A DNA stretch of 64,000 nt from Tragulus kanchil. Lineage: Eukaryota; Chordata; Mammalia; Artiodactyla; Tragulidae. This document shows positions 46,170 to 57,522 of the stretch, piece after piece. The notes beneath the pieces are model-generated. The model made no database searches and was not told the origin of the DNA. It saw only the letters and a program-made list of their open reading frames with translations. Both the position numbers and the translations under genes were made by a program. The stretch spans positions 94,461,001-94,525,000 of the forward strand of contig JAIOJX010000005.1 in assembly GCA_022376925.1 (NCBI GenBank), given 5' to 3'. How positions within the stretch are numbered: the stretch's first letter is position 1; each line of letters opens with the position of its first letter.

Positions 46170-46500
46170 TAATACTTACTGAGGCTCTGGTCTAAACCTT
46201 TCACCTGTTCTAATTCATTTTAATCTCAGTTCTAATTATGACCTCCAATTTACCAGTGAGGACACTGAAATACAGAGAGTTAAAATATCCTAGGGACTTA
46301 CCTGGTGGTCCAGTGGCTAAGACTCCATGCCCCCAATGCAGAGGGCCTGGGCTTGATCCTTGATCAGGGAACTAGATTCCACATGCCACAAAGAAGATCA
46401 AAGATCCTACATGCCACAACTAAGACCAGGCACAGCCAAGAAAACAAATAAATAAAAATTTAATAGAACATATCCTAATAGAGGCCACAGAGTTCATTAG
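46170..46500 (-). mobile_element. MIR SINE split by a CHR-type SINE
   Basis: 'ctgttctaattcattttaat', 'tttaccagtgaggacactga', 'aatacagagagttaaa' on the left and 'ggccacagagttcattagc' on the right are one reversed MIR interrupted at 46293-46460. Duplicate at about 47268-47598. Confidence 0.75.
46293..46460 (+). mobile_element. CHR-type tRNA-Glu SINE, plus strand, nested in MIR
   Basis: 'gggacttacctggtggtcc', 'taagactccatgcccccaat', 'ttgatcagggaactagattc', 'catgccacaactaagacc', 'ggcacagccaagaaaac'. 'atatccta' flanks it on both sides as a target-site duplication. Duplicate at 47391-47558. Confidence 0.88.
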
Positions 46501-47390
46501 CAGTGGAGGTAGGGTATACGTGACAATGTCTTCATGCTTCCATATCTTCAATCATCCATTTTTTTAAAGGTTTTTAAAATGACATTTATTTCTTAAAAGC
46601 TAATGTGTTTTGGAAACCAAAAACATTTTGCAGATATATCAGCATCTACATGCTCTAGCCCTTCATGATATGCCCTCTTGAACCATTTTTGTTGCCCCAT
46701 AACATTATAAGTGTGCATGTGTGTATATACATGTTGGTACATGTATATTTGTGTATGTTGTGTTTGTTTCTCTTAATGGAAATACAAGCTCCATGAGAGC
46801 AGACTTCATTTAATTCATCATTACATCCTATTTGCATTCTTTTTGCATCCAATTTTATAGAAATATGCCTGAAATACAATAGATGCTTAATAAAAGTATT
46901 TAATGAGGAATGAATAATTTATGATTATAACAGTGAATTTGAAATGCAAAGAGAAAATTATCTCCCACATATTACAAAAGAAAACTTAGAGAATTATATG
47001 GTGCACTTTATAATGTTTTCTTATGTAAAGCACATTAAAATTATCCTAGCAAATTTAATAGTTAGGTACCATAAAAGTTCAATGTGATATACTGCCAAAA
47101 ATGTATGGACAATTGAGGTTTTATTGTTAAGGTGGAAATTATGTTGAATTTTTTTTTTAGTGGGCTAAATTTGTACTTAAATTTTTTATTATTCTTTATG
47201 GATAGTGAACTTTACGCTGGCTACTAGGTTTATCCAATCACTTAGCAGAAATAATCTGAGCAACAACTAATACTTACTGAGGCTCTGGTCTAAACCTTTC
47301 ACCTGTTCTAATTCATTTTAATCTCAGTTCTAATTATGACCTCCAATTTACCAGTGAGGACACTGAAATACAGAGAGTTAAAATATCCTA

Positions 47391-47558
47391 GGGACTTACC
47401 TGGTGGTCCAGTGGCTAAGACTCCATGCCCCCAATGCAGAGGGCCTGGGCTTGATCCTTGATCAGGGAACTAGATTCCACATGCCACAAAGAAGATCAAA
47501 GATCCTACATGCCACAACTAAGACCAGGCACAGCCAAGAAAACAAATAAATAAAAATT
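47391..47558 (+). mobile_element. Duplicate of the CHR-type SINE at 46293-46460
   Basis: Same insertion with the same flanks, repeated by duplication 16. Confidence 0.9.
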
Positions 47559-47740
47559 TAATAGAACATATCCTAATAGAGGCCACAGAGTTCATTAGCA
47601 GTGGAGGTAGGGTATACGTGACAATGTCTTCATGCTTCCATATCTTCAATCATCCATTTTTTTAAAGGTTTTTAAAATGACATTTATTTCTTAAAAGCTA
47701 ATGTGTACATAATAGGAAACCAAAAAACATTTTGCAGATA

Positions 47741-48361
47741 TATCCCTTTTGTTAGGATTCAGATGAAATTCTCTTTCCATTTCTATGGGATGATCAAAAT
47801 GGTCAAACCACCTCTCTGAGCAGTACACATGATTTTGTTTGTGCTGGTTCAGGGAGAAAGTGCAAGGGGGGCTATACTAGTATGTTTACAGTTAGGCAAG
47901 ATTACCCATAATCCCATATGTGTCTCTGCATTTTGTTTTACTTAGCTGTGTATATAGTGTACATAAGGGACACACGTCCAAATTCACAACACCTAGTCTT
48001 CCCAGATGCTAAAGAGACTGCCAGTGTATGACAAAAACAATCAATAAATACACTGCATACACTTGATGTCAAAATTCATAGCAAAGACTTCTGAAAACAA
48101 CTGGCCGAAGTAAAACTGTTAAAATCCCCTCTAAGCATTACAGAGGCTTATTGGACGTGTCCACTGGGTTGATAGAGATGAGAAGGGGAAGGGTTCTCGG
48201 CTAGAGTGCTCCTGTTCAGAGGACACTGGGAGGTGATGGCCTTTGTATGCCGTGCATTCAGTACTACCACGTGTGCGTATAGTGGACAAACTTAAATCCT
48301 TACTTGAAACATCTAGCCTTACCAGTTGTGTAAAAGTACATGACCTATTTTAAAAGTAGAG
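47741..48361. other. Unique stretch
   Basis: About 620 bp, no recognised repeat or gene. Confidence 0.45.
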
Positions 48362-48612
48362 GCTTCCCTGGTGGTCCAGTGGGTAAAGAGTCCACCTTGC
48401 AGTGCACGGGGCACCAGTTTGATCCCTGGCCCTGGAAGATCCCATGTGCCCCAGAGTGATTGGACCAGTGTGTCCAATTACAAGTCAGTGCTCTGGAGTG
48501 CATGTGCCCAGAGCTGGTACTCTGCAATGAGAGAGGCCACTGTGGTGGGAGGCCCACACAGGCCAAGGAATAAAGATGGATGAAAATGAACAGACAAAGG
48601 ATAAATAAAAGA
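48362..48612 (+). mobile_element. CHR-like tRNA-Glu SINE with 3' extension, plus strand
   Basis: Head 'ggcttccctggtggtccag', 'gtgcacggggcaccagtttg', 'gtgtgtccaattacaag', 'gtgcatgtgcccagagctg', extension 'ataaagatggatgaaaatg', then 'gataaataaaag'. 'taaaagta' on both sides may be a short target-site duplication. Confidence 0.9.
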
Positions 48613-48744
48613 GCCTCAAATTAAAAATAAAAGTATAGAATTAAACACCTTTTAAGTACTTTTTTCTGTTAATTCATAGAAATGACTGTATTTGGAAAGT
48701 GGATTAGACACCCATTTTTAATGTAAAAACATCTTTTTATGAAG

Positions 48745-48865
48745 CTACCTGACGTAGGAAATGGCAACCTACTCCAGCCTTCTTGTCTGGAAGATTCCAT
48801 AGACAGAGAAGCATGGAAGACCACAGTCCAGAGGTTTCATGGTTGGACACCGCTGAGCCATGAAG
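48745..48865 (+). mobile_element. Bov-A fragment, plus strand
   Basis: 'ggaaatggcaacctactcca', 'ccttcttgtctggaagattc', 'catagacagagaagcatg', 'ggttggacaccgctgag': a diverged BovA body without the tRNA-like head. Confidence 0.8.
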
Positions 48866-49932
48866 CATTTTTACATAGCTACAATGTGTCAGGCACTGAG
48901 TAACAAAACAGAAGACAGTGATGTTAGCCCCACCCTCACATGGAACTGAGGGGTAGCCAAGATGCCTGGCTGCCTGAGAGGCCAACTCTACACAGAGTGA
49001 TGTTTCACCAGCAAGGCATTAGTCCCTTCTCCATTTTAATTCCCATTTCATGGTGGGGTCATTAAGGACCGCAGGGTGATCCAGGTTCTCCCTCTTCATT
49101 CCCTAGAGTCGTCTTCTGAATGCAGAGAAGAAAAGGGCTATTTCGGTAATACATTGCCTAAGCCTTTTGGGTTGGTTCTGTGGGTGGCCTGAATCTGTAA
49201 CTTTGCAGTGTGCCACCCTTGCTGCGTTTCAGCCAGGTTTTTCTTGACATTCGAAGAGGCAGTGTCTCTAGGGAGTATATTTTTGTATTTCTCCATATGC
49301 TGCTTTTTGTCTCCTCACATATATTGCCAATAAAACTTGTGAGTTCCACCACAGGCCAGTTCTGCAACTTGTGTTTAGTGTGGGCTTGGAAAGATATCTA
49401 TTATTATTATTTCCATTGGTTCATGCCTTTCCCTCTATTGCGGAAATGCTATTTTCTTTCATTTCCCCTCAAAATATTGATGCACTTTCTCTTATCTTAT
49501 TTCACTCATATATCTTATATGTCTCATAGGTTTCTTTTATTCATGACTTTGCAGCTCCTTCCCTGTTTCAAAAACATATTTAATAAAGTGTCCTGGTTCT
49601 ATATTTATCTCAAAGCTTTTCTATTGATTACTTTCCCCAATTCTTTTCATTTTTCCAATCCTGTGGATTAAGGCAATTTTGCTGTTGTTGTTATTTGGTT
49701 CTTTGCCATGGTCCTCTCCTTAAAATATCTGCTACATTGACCTTGGCTTAATCAGACTATAACTGTTGTGTGACACTGACACCAGAGGAAGGACAGAGAG
49801 CTTTGCTGTTGAAGAAAATTCTCTCTCTCTCAGGTAATGTGATTTTGCAACCCTATGTAATTAAGCCTATTCAGTATATCTGCTTATCTTATGCTTTCAG
49901 TGTCTAAGATAGCAAAAGGTTCTGATCCCCAA
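48866..49932. other. Unique stretch
   Basis: About 1.07 kb. A 153-codon plus frame (49210-49671) translates to pyrimidine-rich hydrophobic sequence without a recognised domain and lacks exon-like signals. I treat it as chance. Confidence 0.4.
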
Positions 49933-49974
49933 CTGAATGAGTAATTTTTTTCTTTTCCCCCATCATGCCTCTTT

Positions 49975-50209
49975 TTTTATTTATATTTATTTTCATCGTT
50001 TTTAAAATTCTTTGGTATGTGTGGGCATCCCATTACAGTGGCCTCTCTTACTCCAGCTCTGGGTGCATGCACTCCAGAGTGCTGGCTTGTAATTGGACAC
50101 ATCAGTCCAGCTGCTCCGCGGCACATGGGATCTTCCTGGCCAGGGATGGAACTGACGCCTCTTGCACTGCAAGGTGGACTCTTTGCCCACTGGACCACCA
50201 GGGAAGCCT
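49975..50209 (-). mobile_element. CHR-like tRNA-Glu SINE, minus strand
   Basis: 'gtgggcatcccattacagtg', 'cttgtaattggacacatc', 'cggcacatgggatcttcctg', head 'ggaccaccagggaagcc'. Flanked by a perfect 17-bp target-site duplication, 'ctgaatgagtaattttt', at 49933-49949 and 50210-50226, the longest and cleanest in the window. Confidence 0.93.
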
Positions 50210-50224
50210 CTGAATGAGTAATTT

Positions 50225-50690
50225 TTAAAATATATTTTTAAATTGTGATAAAAACACATGTAATAAAAAAGTTATCATCTCAACACTTTCTAAGTGCACA
50301 TTCAGGTCAGGGGTATTATTACTTCACACTGTTAGGCAACCATCATCTGTCTCAAGAACTCTTTCCATCTTGAAAAACTAAACTCTGTACCCATTAAATG
50401 ATAACTTCCATCCCCTCCCCTCCCCTGGTGGCTGACCACCAACCGCCATTTTACTTCCTTTCTCTATGAATCTGACTCCTCTGTATCTCTCCTACTAATG
50501 GAATCATACTGTATTTGCCTTTGGTGACTGACGTACTTCACATAGCATCATGTCCTTAGAGTTCATCCACAGTGCACCATATTTTATTTCTCATTCATCT
50601 GTCCATGGACACTTAGGTTGCTTCTTCCCTTGGACCACTGGGACCAAAGCTGCTATGAACAAGGATATGCAAAATATCTCTTCAGAGTGA
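50225..50690 (-). mobile_element. Old L1 3' region, minus strand
   Basis: 'ttgtgataaaaacacatg', 'gttaggcaaccatcatctg', 'ctctgtacccattaaatg', 'ggctgaccaccaaccgcc', 'tggaatcatactgtatttg', 'cacatagcatcatgtcctta', 'catctgtccatggacactta', 'ctgctatgaacaaggatatg' follow a mammalian L1M-type 3' end in reverse. Confidence 0.8.
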
Positions 50691-51609
50691 GCACAGTCTT
50701 AAAAGATTTAAAGTCACAGAATAGCTCTGATATGGGATGAGAAAGCACTAACCTTTCTGAAATCACAGAGTCAGCTGGTAGCTCTGTGAAAGAGGGAATT
50801 GTTGAGAGGCACTTACAAGTGACAAGAAGTGAGTTTTGAAAGCAGTAGACAGGGAGGGCACCTGGCGTACATTTGTATTGTGTACAGAATAATCATAAAA
50901 GTTGAGAAATGAGTGATGTGAGGCATGGGGTGGGAAATAGGCCATTTTCTAGGCTAGAACATACAGACTGGTCAGAACAAATGAGAATGCTATGCAATGG
51001 ACAGAAAACATTAGACACCATGATGTTAATGTTTCTGCAAAGAAATCATGGCAATGAAGAAATGCGGAGTTTCTCAGGACTAAAGAGCTATCGATTGGAC
51101 TATACGTCTCTTGAGGGCAGGTCTGTCCAAACGCTGTGACCCAAAGCCCAGTGAACATTACTCGACTTACACCCAGAGGCACTCAGTGAACAGCTGTCAA
51201 ATTCACAAATAAATGATCTCCTCTAGGCACCTCATGCTCACACCCCTGCAAGAGATGCTTGTTGCTGATGAAGATGGGCCAAAAGTCAAAGTTAATGTTG
51301 CTGTTTTTATTTGAAGGAGTTAGGACTGACTGGCATAACTGTAAGAAATACTGAAAGTAATGAATCTGCAACATTTAGAAGGAAGAATCTGTGAGACAAT
51401 TGCTAGAACTCCTTGGTGAGGATTCCGTTTATATCTATTGTCAATTCTCAAATATGTTAGCTTGTTCTAAGTTACTTTAACTTTCTATAACCAATGCGTA
51501 TTTTAATGAGGTGTTAATTTCTTTCTCTCTGCCCTGAGTATGTTCTTAATCACTACCTTTCTTTTTCAAGGCTCACCTTGTAGTCAATATTTTCACTTTA
51601 AGATATTTG

Positions 51610-51885
51610 TAATTCTAAAGAATACAGGAACAGACTCACAGACAAAGAAAACAAATTTATGGTTACCCAAAGGAAAAGGGATGGGGGAGGGATAAATGAG
51701 GAGTTTGGAATTAGCACATACGAAATAGACAAACCACAAGGTCCTACTGTATAGCACATGGAACTATATTGAGCATCCTTAACCATAATAGAGAAGACTA
51801 TGAGAAAAGAATATATATTCCGAATCACTTTGCTGTACACCAAAAATTAACATAATGTTGTAAATCAACTATTTTAATAATAAAA
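51610..51885 (+). mobile_element. L1 3' UTR fragment, plus strand
   Basis: 'ttatggttacccaaaggaaa', 'ggggagggataaatgaggag', 'cctactgtatagcacatgg', 'atcactttgctgtacacc', 'cataatgttgtaaatcaac', A-rich end. Duplicate at 52727-53003; the longer minus-strand frame there (52715-53101) is a shadow. Confidence 0.82.
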
Positions 51886-52726
51886 GGAAACACAAACATT
51901 ATCTTACTTAATGGACATACTAATTCCGTCTTCTTAGACCAGTCTGTCTTTATTTTTTTCCAGGGGAGGCGGATAAAAAACAATGCATTTATTAATTATC
52001 CACAACACTAGAGTTTTTATTTCTTTTCACTTAACACTGATTATGTTCCAGCAATAAATGGATGTTACTGGCACTGCACTAGAACTGGATACTGAGATTT
52101 GATGGTTTTACACTTTAGTCTGTGTTTCCATGTTGGAAAATGCCCTAGCTGATGACACTGATTCCCACCTTGTGTATTCTTGGGGGCTAAAGAGAAGATG
52201 ATAAATATGCTGATGACTATACGTCTCTTGAGGGCAGGTCTGTCCAAACGCTGTGACCCAAAGCCCAGTGAACATTACTCGACTTACACCCAGAGGCACT
52301 CAGTGAACAGCTGTCAAATTCACAAATAAATGATCTCCTCTAGGCACCTCATGCTCACACCCCTGCAAGAGATGCTTGTTGCTGATGAAGATGGGCCAAA
52401 AGTCAAAGTTAATGTTGCTGTTTTTATTTGAAGGAGTTAGGACTGACTGGCATAACTGTAAGAAATACTGAAAGTAATGAATCTGCAACATTTAGAAGGA
52501 AGAATCTGTGAGACAATTGCTAGAACTCCTTGGTGAGGATTCCGTTTATATCTATTGTCAATTCTCAAATATGTTAGCTTGTTCTAAGTTACTTTAACTT
52601 TCTATAACCAATGCGTATTTTAATGAGGTGTTAATTTCTTTCTCTCTGCCCTGAGTATGTTCTTAATCACTACCTTTCTTTTTCAAGGCTCACCTTGTAG
52701 TCAATATTTTCACTTTAAGATATTTG

Positions 52727-53003
52727 TAATTCTAAAGAATACAGGAACAGACTCACAGACAAAGAAAACAAATTTATGGTTACCCAAAGGAAAAGGGATG
52801 GGGGAGGGATAAATGAGGAGTTTGGAATTAGCACATACGAAATAGACAAACCACAAGGTCCTACTGTATAGCACATGGAACTATATTGAGCATCCTTAAC
52901 CATAATAGAGAAGACTATGAGAAAAGAATATATATTCCGAATCACTTTGCTGTACCCCAAAAAATTAACATAATGTTGTAAATCAACTATTTTAATAATA
53001 AAA
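52727..53003 (+). mobile_element. Duplicate of the L1 3' UTR at 51610-51885
   Basis: Repeated by duplication 17 with one homopolymer difference. Confidence 0.85.
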
Positions 53004-53349
53004 GGAAACACAAACATTATCTTACTTAATGGACATACTAATTCCGTCTTCTTAGACCAGTCTGTCTTTATTTTTTTCCAGGGGAGGCGGATAAAAAACA
53101 ATGCATTTATTAATTATCCACAACACTAGAGTTTTTATTTCTTTTCACTTAACACTGATTATGTTCCAGCAATAAATGGATGTTACTGGCACTGCACTAG
53201 AACTGGATACTGAGATTTGATGGTTTTACACTTTAGTCTGTGTTTCCATGTTGGAAAATGCCCTAGCTGATGACACTGATTCCCACCTTGTGTATTCTTG
53301 GGGGCTAAAGAGAAGATGATAAATATGCTGATTATTGCTAGCACATCTT

Positions 53350-54344
53350 TTTTTTTAAATTTTTAAAAATTCTTTATTTTAAAGATTTTACAGAGTTTTG
53401 TTGTTTACCAACATGTATGTTCCCAGATCAGTCATATGCATATCCCTGGTTCCCACCCCCAACCCAGTTCCCCCACTCCCACCCCTCCAGACCATCGCCC
53501 CAAGTGATTGTAGGTACTCCTATTCCCTTAGCACAATGACAATAGCTATCTTTTCCACACATGACAGTATAGGTTTCCATGTCACTGTCTCCATGCCTCC
53601 CCCTTCCTATTTCTTCCCCACAATGTCCATATGTCTATGCTCTGTCTGTTTTTCCATGAGTTCCCTGCATGTGTTATCAAGACCGTCCTACTAGATTCCA
53701 TATATGTGTGTTAGTATGCTGTATCTGTCTTTTTCTTTTCGACTTACTTCACTTTTTATGATAGGTTCTAGATCCAGCCACCTCATTAGGACTGAGTCTT
53801 CTGCGTTTCTTTTAACAGCTGTGTAGTATTCCATTGTATATATGTACCAGAGCTTCTGGATCCATTCATTTGTCGATGGACATCTAGGTTGCTTCCATGT
53901 TCTGGCTATTGTATAGAGAGCTGCAATGAACATTGGGGTACAGGTGCCTCTTTCAGTTTTGATTTCATCAGGATATAGGCCTAATAGTGGGATTTCTGGG
54001 TCATAGGGTACTTCTATTTTTAGATTTTTAAGGTATCTCCACATTGTCTTCCATAGAGGTTGTATCAGTTTACATTCCCACAAGCAATGCAAAAGGGTTC
54101 CCTTTTCTCCACACCCTCTCCAGCATTTATTGTCTGTCGATTTCTTGATGATGGCCATTCTGACGGGTGTGAGGTGGTATCTCATTGTGGTTTTACTTTG
54201 CATTTCTCTAATGATAAGCGAGGTTGAGCATCGTTTCATGTGCTTTTGGGCCATCTGTATGTCCTCTTTGGAGAGGCGTCTCTTTAGATTTTTTTTGCAT
54301 TTTTTGATTGGGTTGTTCGTTTTTCCTGTGCTGAGTTGTCTGAG
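53350..54344 (-). mobile_element. 5'-truncated L1 with target-site duplication
   Basis: About 1 kb on the minus strand: a poly-A (T-run on plus at 53350), a 3' UTR of about 340 bp (53350-53690), then the end of ORF2. Truncated at 54344. Flanking repeats of about 18 bp with one mismatch ('ttattgctagcacatctt' near 53333-53350 and 'ttattgatagcacatctt' near 54345-54362) mark the insertion. It is younger than the other L1 pieces, since its frame is unbroken. Confidence 0.9.
53691..54254 (-). pseudogene. L1 ORF2 protein C-terminal remnant (187+ codons, no stops)
   Basis: The last part of the LINE-1 ORF2 protein. Intact ORF2p is an endonuclease/reverse transcriptase of about 1,275 residues, so this 187-codon stretch is only its tail. 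It shows the ORF2 C-terminal cysteine motif C-X3-C-X7-H-X4-C (C44, C48, H56, C61), the conserved 'TMEYYTAVK'-type block near residue 148, and the canonical end 'ILTHIYGI' at a stop in the expected place. The frame stays open upstream of the first Met to the truncation point (54344), so that Met is not a true start. No endonuclease or polymerase domain remains, so it cannot retrotranspose by itself. It is not a host gene. Confidence 0.93.
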
Positions 54345-54439
54345 TTATTGATAGCACATCTTATCCTCAGTATGGTGTCTCTGGTGATGAATTATCAGGT
54401 TTTTCAATGTTAAATTCAGGATATAAAACAAATGTTTTA

Positions 54440-54955
54440 CAGACTTGTAGCTGCCAAGGGGGATGGGGTAGGGGAGGGATGGACTGGGAAATTGGGATTA
54501 TCAGATGCAAACTGGTATATATTAAAATGTATAAAAAGCAAGGTCCTACTGTATAGCTTCCCAGATGGTGCTAGTGGTAAAGAACTCGCCTGCCAATGCA
54601 GAAGACATAAGAGATGCAGGTTTGATTCCTGGATTGGGAAGATCCTCTGGGGGAGGGCATGACAATCCACTCCAGTAATCTTGCCTGGAGAATCAAATGG
54701 ACAGAGGAGCCTGGCGGGCTACAGTTCATAGGGTCGCAAAGAGTTGGACACAACTGAAGTGACTTAGCATACATGCACACATTGCATATAGCACAGGGAA
54801 CTATATTCAATATCTTGGGACAAACCATAATAGAAAGGAATATAAAAAAAAGAATATGCCTGTGTGTGCATGCATAAAACTGAATTTGCTATAGAGCAGA
54901 AATTAATACAATGTGGCAAATCAACTGTACTTTGATAAAATACACTAATAATGTT
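54440..54955 (+). mobile_element. L1 3' UTR fragment, plus strand, split by Bov-tA
   Basis: 'cttgtagctgccaaggggg', 'gggaaattgggattatcag', 'aggtcctactgtatagc' on the left and 'tagcacagggaactatattc', 'caatgtggcaaatcaactg' on the right form one L1 3' UTR. The Bov-tA at 54558-54786 splits it. Confidence 0.82.
54558..54786 (+). mobile_element. Bov-tA SINE, plus strand, nested in L1
   Basis: 'ttcccagatggtgctagtgg', 'aaagaactcgcctgccaatg', 'ggtttgattcctgg', 'cttgcctggagaatcaaatg', 'gggtcgcaaagagttggac'. 'tatagc' at 54552-54557 and 54787-54792 is a short target-site repeat. Confidence 0.92.
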
Positions 54956-54960
54956 TTAAA

Positions 54961-57059
54961 GATCAAAGATGTTTAATAAACATGGCGTGAGAACCTGGAG
55001 TGACATAAGGCATTGCCCTCTTGGGCTAGGACAACGCCCCTGGCCTGGCCTTCTGTGTCTGGGAAGCAGACAGCCATGCACATGCCTTGGAGACACTGGC
55101 CCAGGTCCCTCCAGCTACTCTCAACATTTATTATTTGGAGCTGTTCTCTTTAGGTGTTTGTGAAAGGTCAGAGTCTGATCTGGTTCCACCCACAGTCACA
55201 CAGTTATAGTTTCTTTCACCGCATTTGCACTCTTTTAGTATCATTTGACATTCTCTTTGCTTGCCAGTTTTCAATTCCTTTTGGAAAACTATTTTTTCCC
55301 TCGTTTGTCATTTTACATAAAAAATGTGTTCTGGAGTTGTCTACTTTTTCTGTCTTTCCTATTTGAAACACCTTCCGTAAGCCGCTTACTTACGAGAAAA
55401 ATATTTCATTTTATTAGCATCATAAAGTTATAACTTTTTGGAGCTATTTCTTAAAGATAATCTAGACTCGTAAGTAAGTTATTTCCCAAGGAATGTTTTG
55501 AGAGATCAATTAGAATATATTGTCTTGATGGTACTCACTTGAGGCTGAGAGGGGAGAGAGCAGGAACGAAGCATAACGGTCCACTTACTGGATACACAAA
55601 GTGCACAGGAAGTAATTGAAAGCCAAGCTCTGCCTTGGGTGCCATGTAAGTGGCTTTCCTGGAGCAAGCTAGGGGCGTTTGTCATCATCTGCTTGTCAGT
55701 CTTCTGGGGAGCATTAGCAACCATCCTGCTTGAAGGTACCAAGCATGACCACATGGTGCTTGGAGGTCTTTACTGGCTCTGTTATTCCATAAGGCTGTTG
55801 GTTTTTAGATCTCCAGCTGACTCCAAGCTGTTACTGACTCCAAGTCTCAGTTTCTGGAGGGGGTATTACCTTATCTACCTCCTTCATCACCTTTTCTCAA
55901 AAATTAGATAAAATGATATAGGACACAGTGCTTTGAAATCTTTAAGTTGCTGAATAAATCTTTGAGATTATTAGGTTATATATGTATGTATGTACATATG
56001 TATGTATAATGACAGTGATCTCAGTTTGACATATATCTGTGATAAACTTTCCGCCATTGGTCTGTAATGGTTCACTCCCAAACTTCTGAGCACCCGGCCA
56101 AGCAATTCTCCCTAATATTAACTTCTCCTCCTCCTTGTTATTATTATTAATTATTAATATTTTTGAGGTCAGAGCTCTAGTCCCTTCCTTTGCCACTTTA
56201 TAACTGGTGGAAAACTACAACTTTGGGTTTGTTTTTTCATGTCTGTCCTTTTTTAATTCTTCCTTTTTCATTTTATGTCTCATTGCTACTCGTTAGGTAA
56301 TGATGCAAACAATGCAAATTTCCTAGGTCCTCAAAGGCATCACTGAGTGAAAAACATTTCCACATCTCATTTATCGGCAATGGTATTAGTGTTCATAACA
56401 AGTTTCAATCCTATTGATTATTTATACATATTTTATTTTTTGCCCTTGTGTGTTAGGATGCACATGGGGAGAGATAACAGGAATCTTTGCTTACTTAAGT
56501 TATATAATAACTTACTTAAATATAACTATAAAATGATTTTCCTAGACTGATATTGAAAAGCAGGATCTGGGTTTCGGTCTAACTTTTTTCTTCTGTCCTG
56601 GTAATTTTTCTAGCTGAAAAAATTATTTGAACTCACTGAGTTTCAGGAGAATAACAATTTTTCAATATACTCATGTTTCATGCAGGGTAAATCATCATCA
56701 CTGTACATCCATCTTTACATGTGCTGAAACAGATCCTGGTTAAACAAAGGTACAGTCCCTGGAAAGGAGCAAAAGCTCCTCTTCCACAACGCCTGGTACT
56801 CATCATAGTTACTTTACCTTTGCGCTAATTTTCTGTCTTGGTTTTAGAAACCCAAAGCCAAGTTATAAGATACTGTTTAGGAATCTCACCATTAGAATTA
56901 AGTCATATGTATTGTTTGTTGGTTATAAAAGGACACATATTTGTGCTGGTAGTTGTCTTAACTTTTGAATGACATTATAATTTCTATCCAAAAATACCTC
57001 TATTAATGTTTTTCTTCTGTTAGTTTCTGAACAAATTTAGAGTTTTAGAAAACTGTATT
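54961..57059. other. Unique stretch
   Basis: About 2.1 kb, the longest run here without duplication or recognised element. A TATG-type microsatellite lies at 55977-56008. 54985-55150 is relatively GC-rich but shows no exon that I can support. Confidence 0.45.
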
Positions 57060-57074
57060 CTGACTTGGGACTTT

Positions 57075-57330
57075 TAAAAAAAAAATTTGCCCTCTTTTAC
57101 TGCTTTCTTATCCATTTATTTCTTCATCCATCTTAATTCTTTGGCCTTGTGGGCCTCCCATCACAGTGGCCTCTCTTGTTGTAGAGCACTGGCTCTGGGC
57201 GCATGTGCTCCAGGGTGCTGGCTTGTAATTGGACACAGTTGCACGTGGGATCTTCCCAGGCCAGGAATCAAACCGGTGTCCCTTGCACTGCAAGGTGGAC
57301 TCCTTACCACTGGACCACCAGGGAAGCTCC
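57075..57330 (-). mobile_element. CHR-like tRNA-Glu SINE with 3' extension, minus strand
   Basis: 'tatccatttatttcttcatc', 'ttgtgggcctcccatcacag', 'cttgtaattggacacag', 'tgcaaggtggactccttacc', head 'actggaccaccagggaagc'. Flanks carry an imperfect target-site duplication, 'ctgacttgggactttt' (57060) against 'ctgactttggaattta' (57331). Shortened in the middle. Confidence 0.9.
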
Positions 57331-57399
57331 CTGACTTTGGAATTTAAAGATTCTGTTCTTAACCTTTAATAGAGCAGTTTCAAATTTGTCCCTTTTGGG

Positions 57400-57522
57400 A
57401 CCTCCCTGGTGGTCCAGTTGTAAGGCTCCATGCTTTCAGTGCAGGGGATGTGGGTTTGATCCCTGGTCAGAGAAATAAGATTTCACATGTTGCATGGTTC
57501 AGACAAAAAAAAAAAAAAAAAG
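57400..57522 (+). mobile_element. tRNA-Glu-type SINE, plus strand
   Basis: 'gacctccctggtggtccag', 'aaggctccatgctttcagtg', 'ggtttgatccctggtcag', 'gatttcacatgttgcatgg' and a poly-A tail at 57505-57521. Short form without the extension. Confidence 0.88.

Larger units (their letters stand above)
45513..47740. repeat. Tandem duplication 16 (offset 1124 then 1098)
   Basis: 45513-46636 is repeated at 46637-47740. The right copy loses about 26 bp in its first 80 bases (parts of the 'actacattagataagccagc' and 'ccttcccaa' regions). The left copy is missing 'acataa' near its end. Microhomology 'tatc' at the seam. The unit contains L2, MIR and a CHR SINE. Confidence 0.94.
51098..53332. repeat. Tandem duplication 17 (offset 1117)
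   Basis: 51098-52214 is repeated at 52215-53332. One small difference seen (acaccaaaaatt against accccaaaaaatt). The unit ends exactly where the target-site duplication of the following L1 begins (53333). It carries an L1 3' UTR fragment. Confidence 0.95.

Noticed and set aside
49210..49671. 153-codon frame as a membrane protein
   Set aside because: The hydrophobic composition follows from pyrimidine-rich DNA; no domain, exon borders or duplicate frame support it.
53691..54254. 187-codon frame as a host gene
   Set aside because: Sequence, cysteine motif and C-terminal end identify it as L1 ORF2, inside a truncated element with a target-site duplication.
54985..55150. GC-richer patch as an exon
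   Set aside because: No frame with recognisable homology and no convincing paired splice sites; left as unique DNA.
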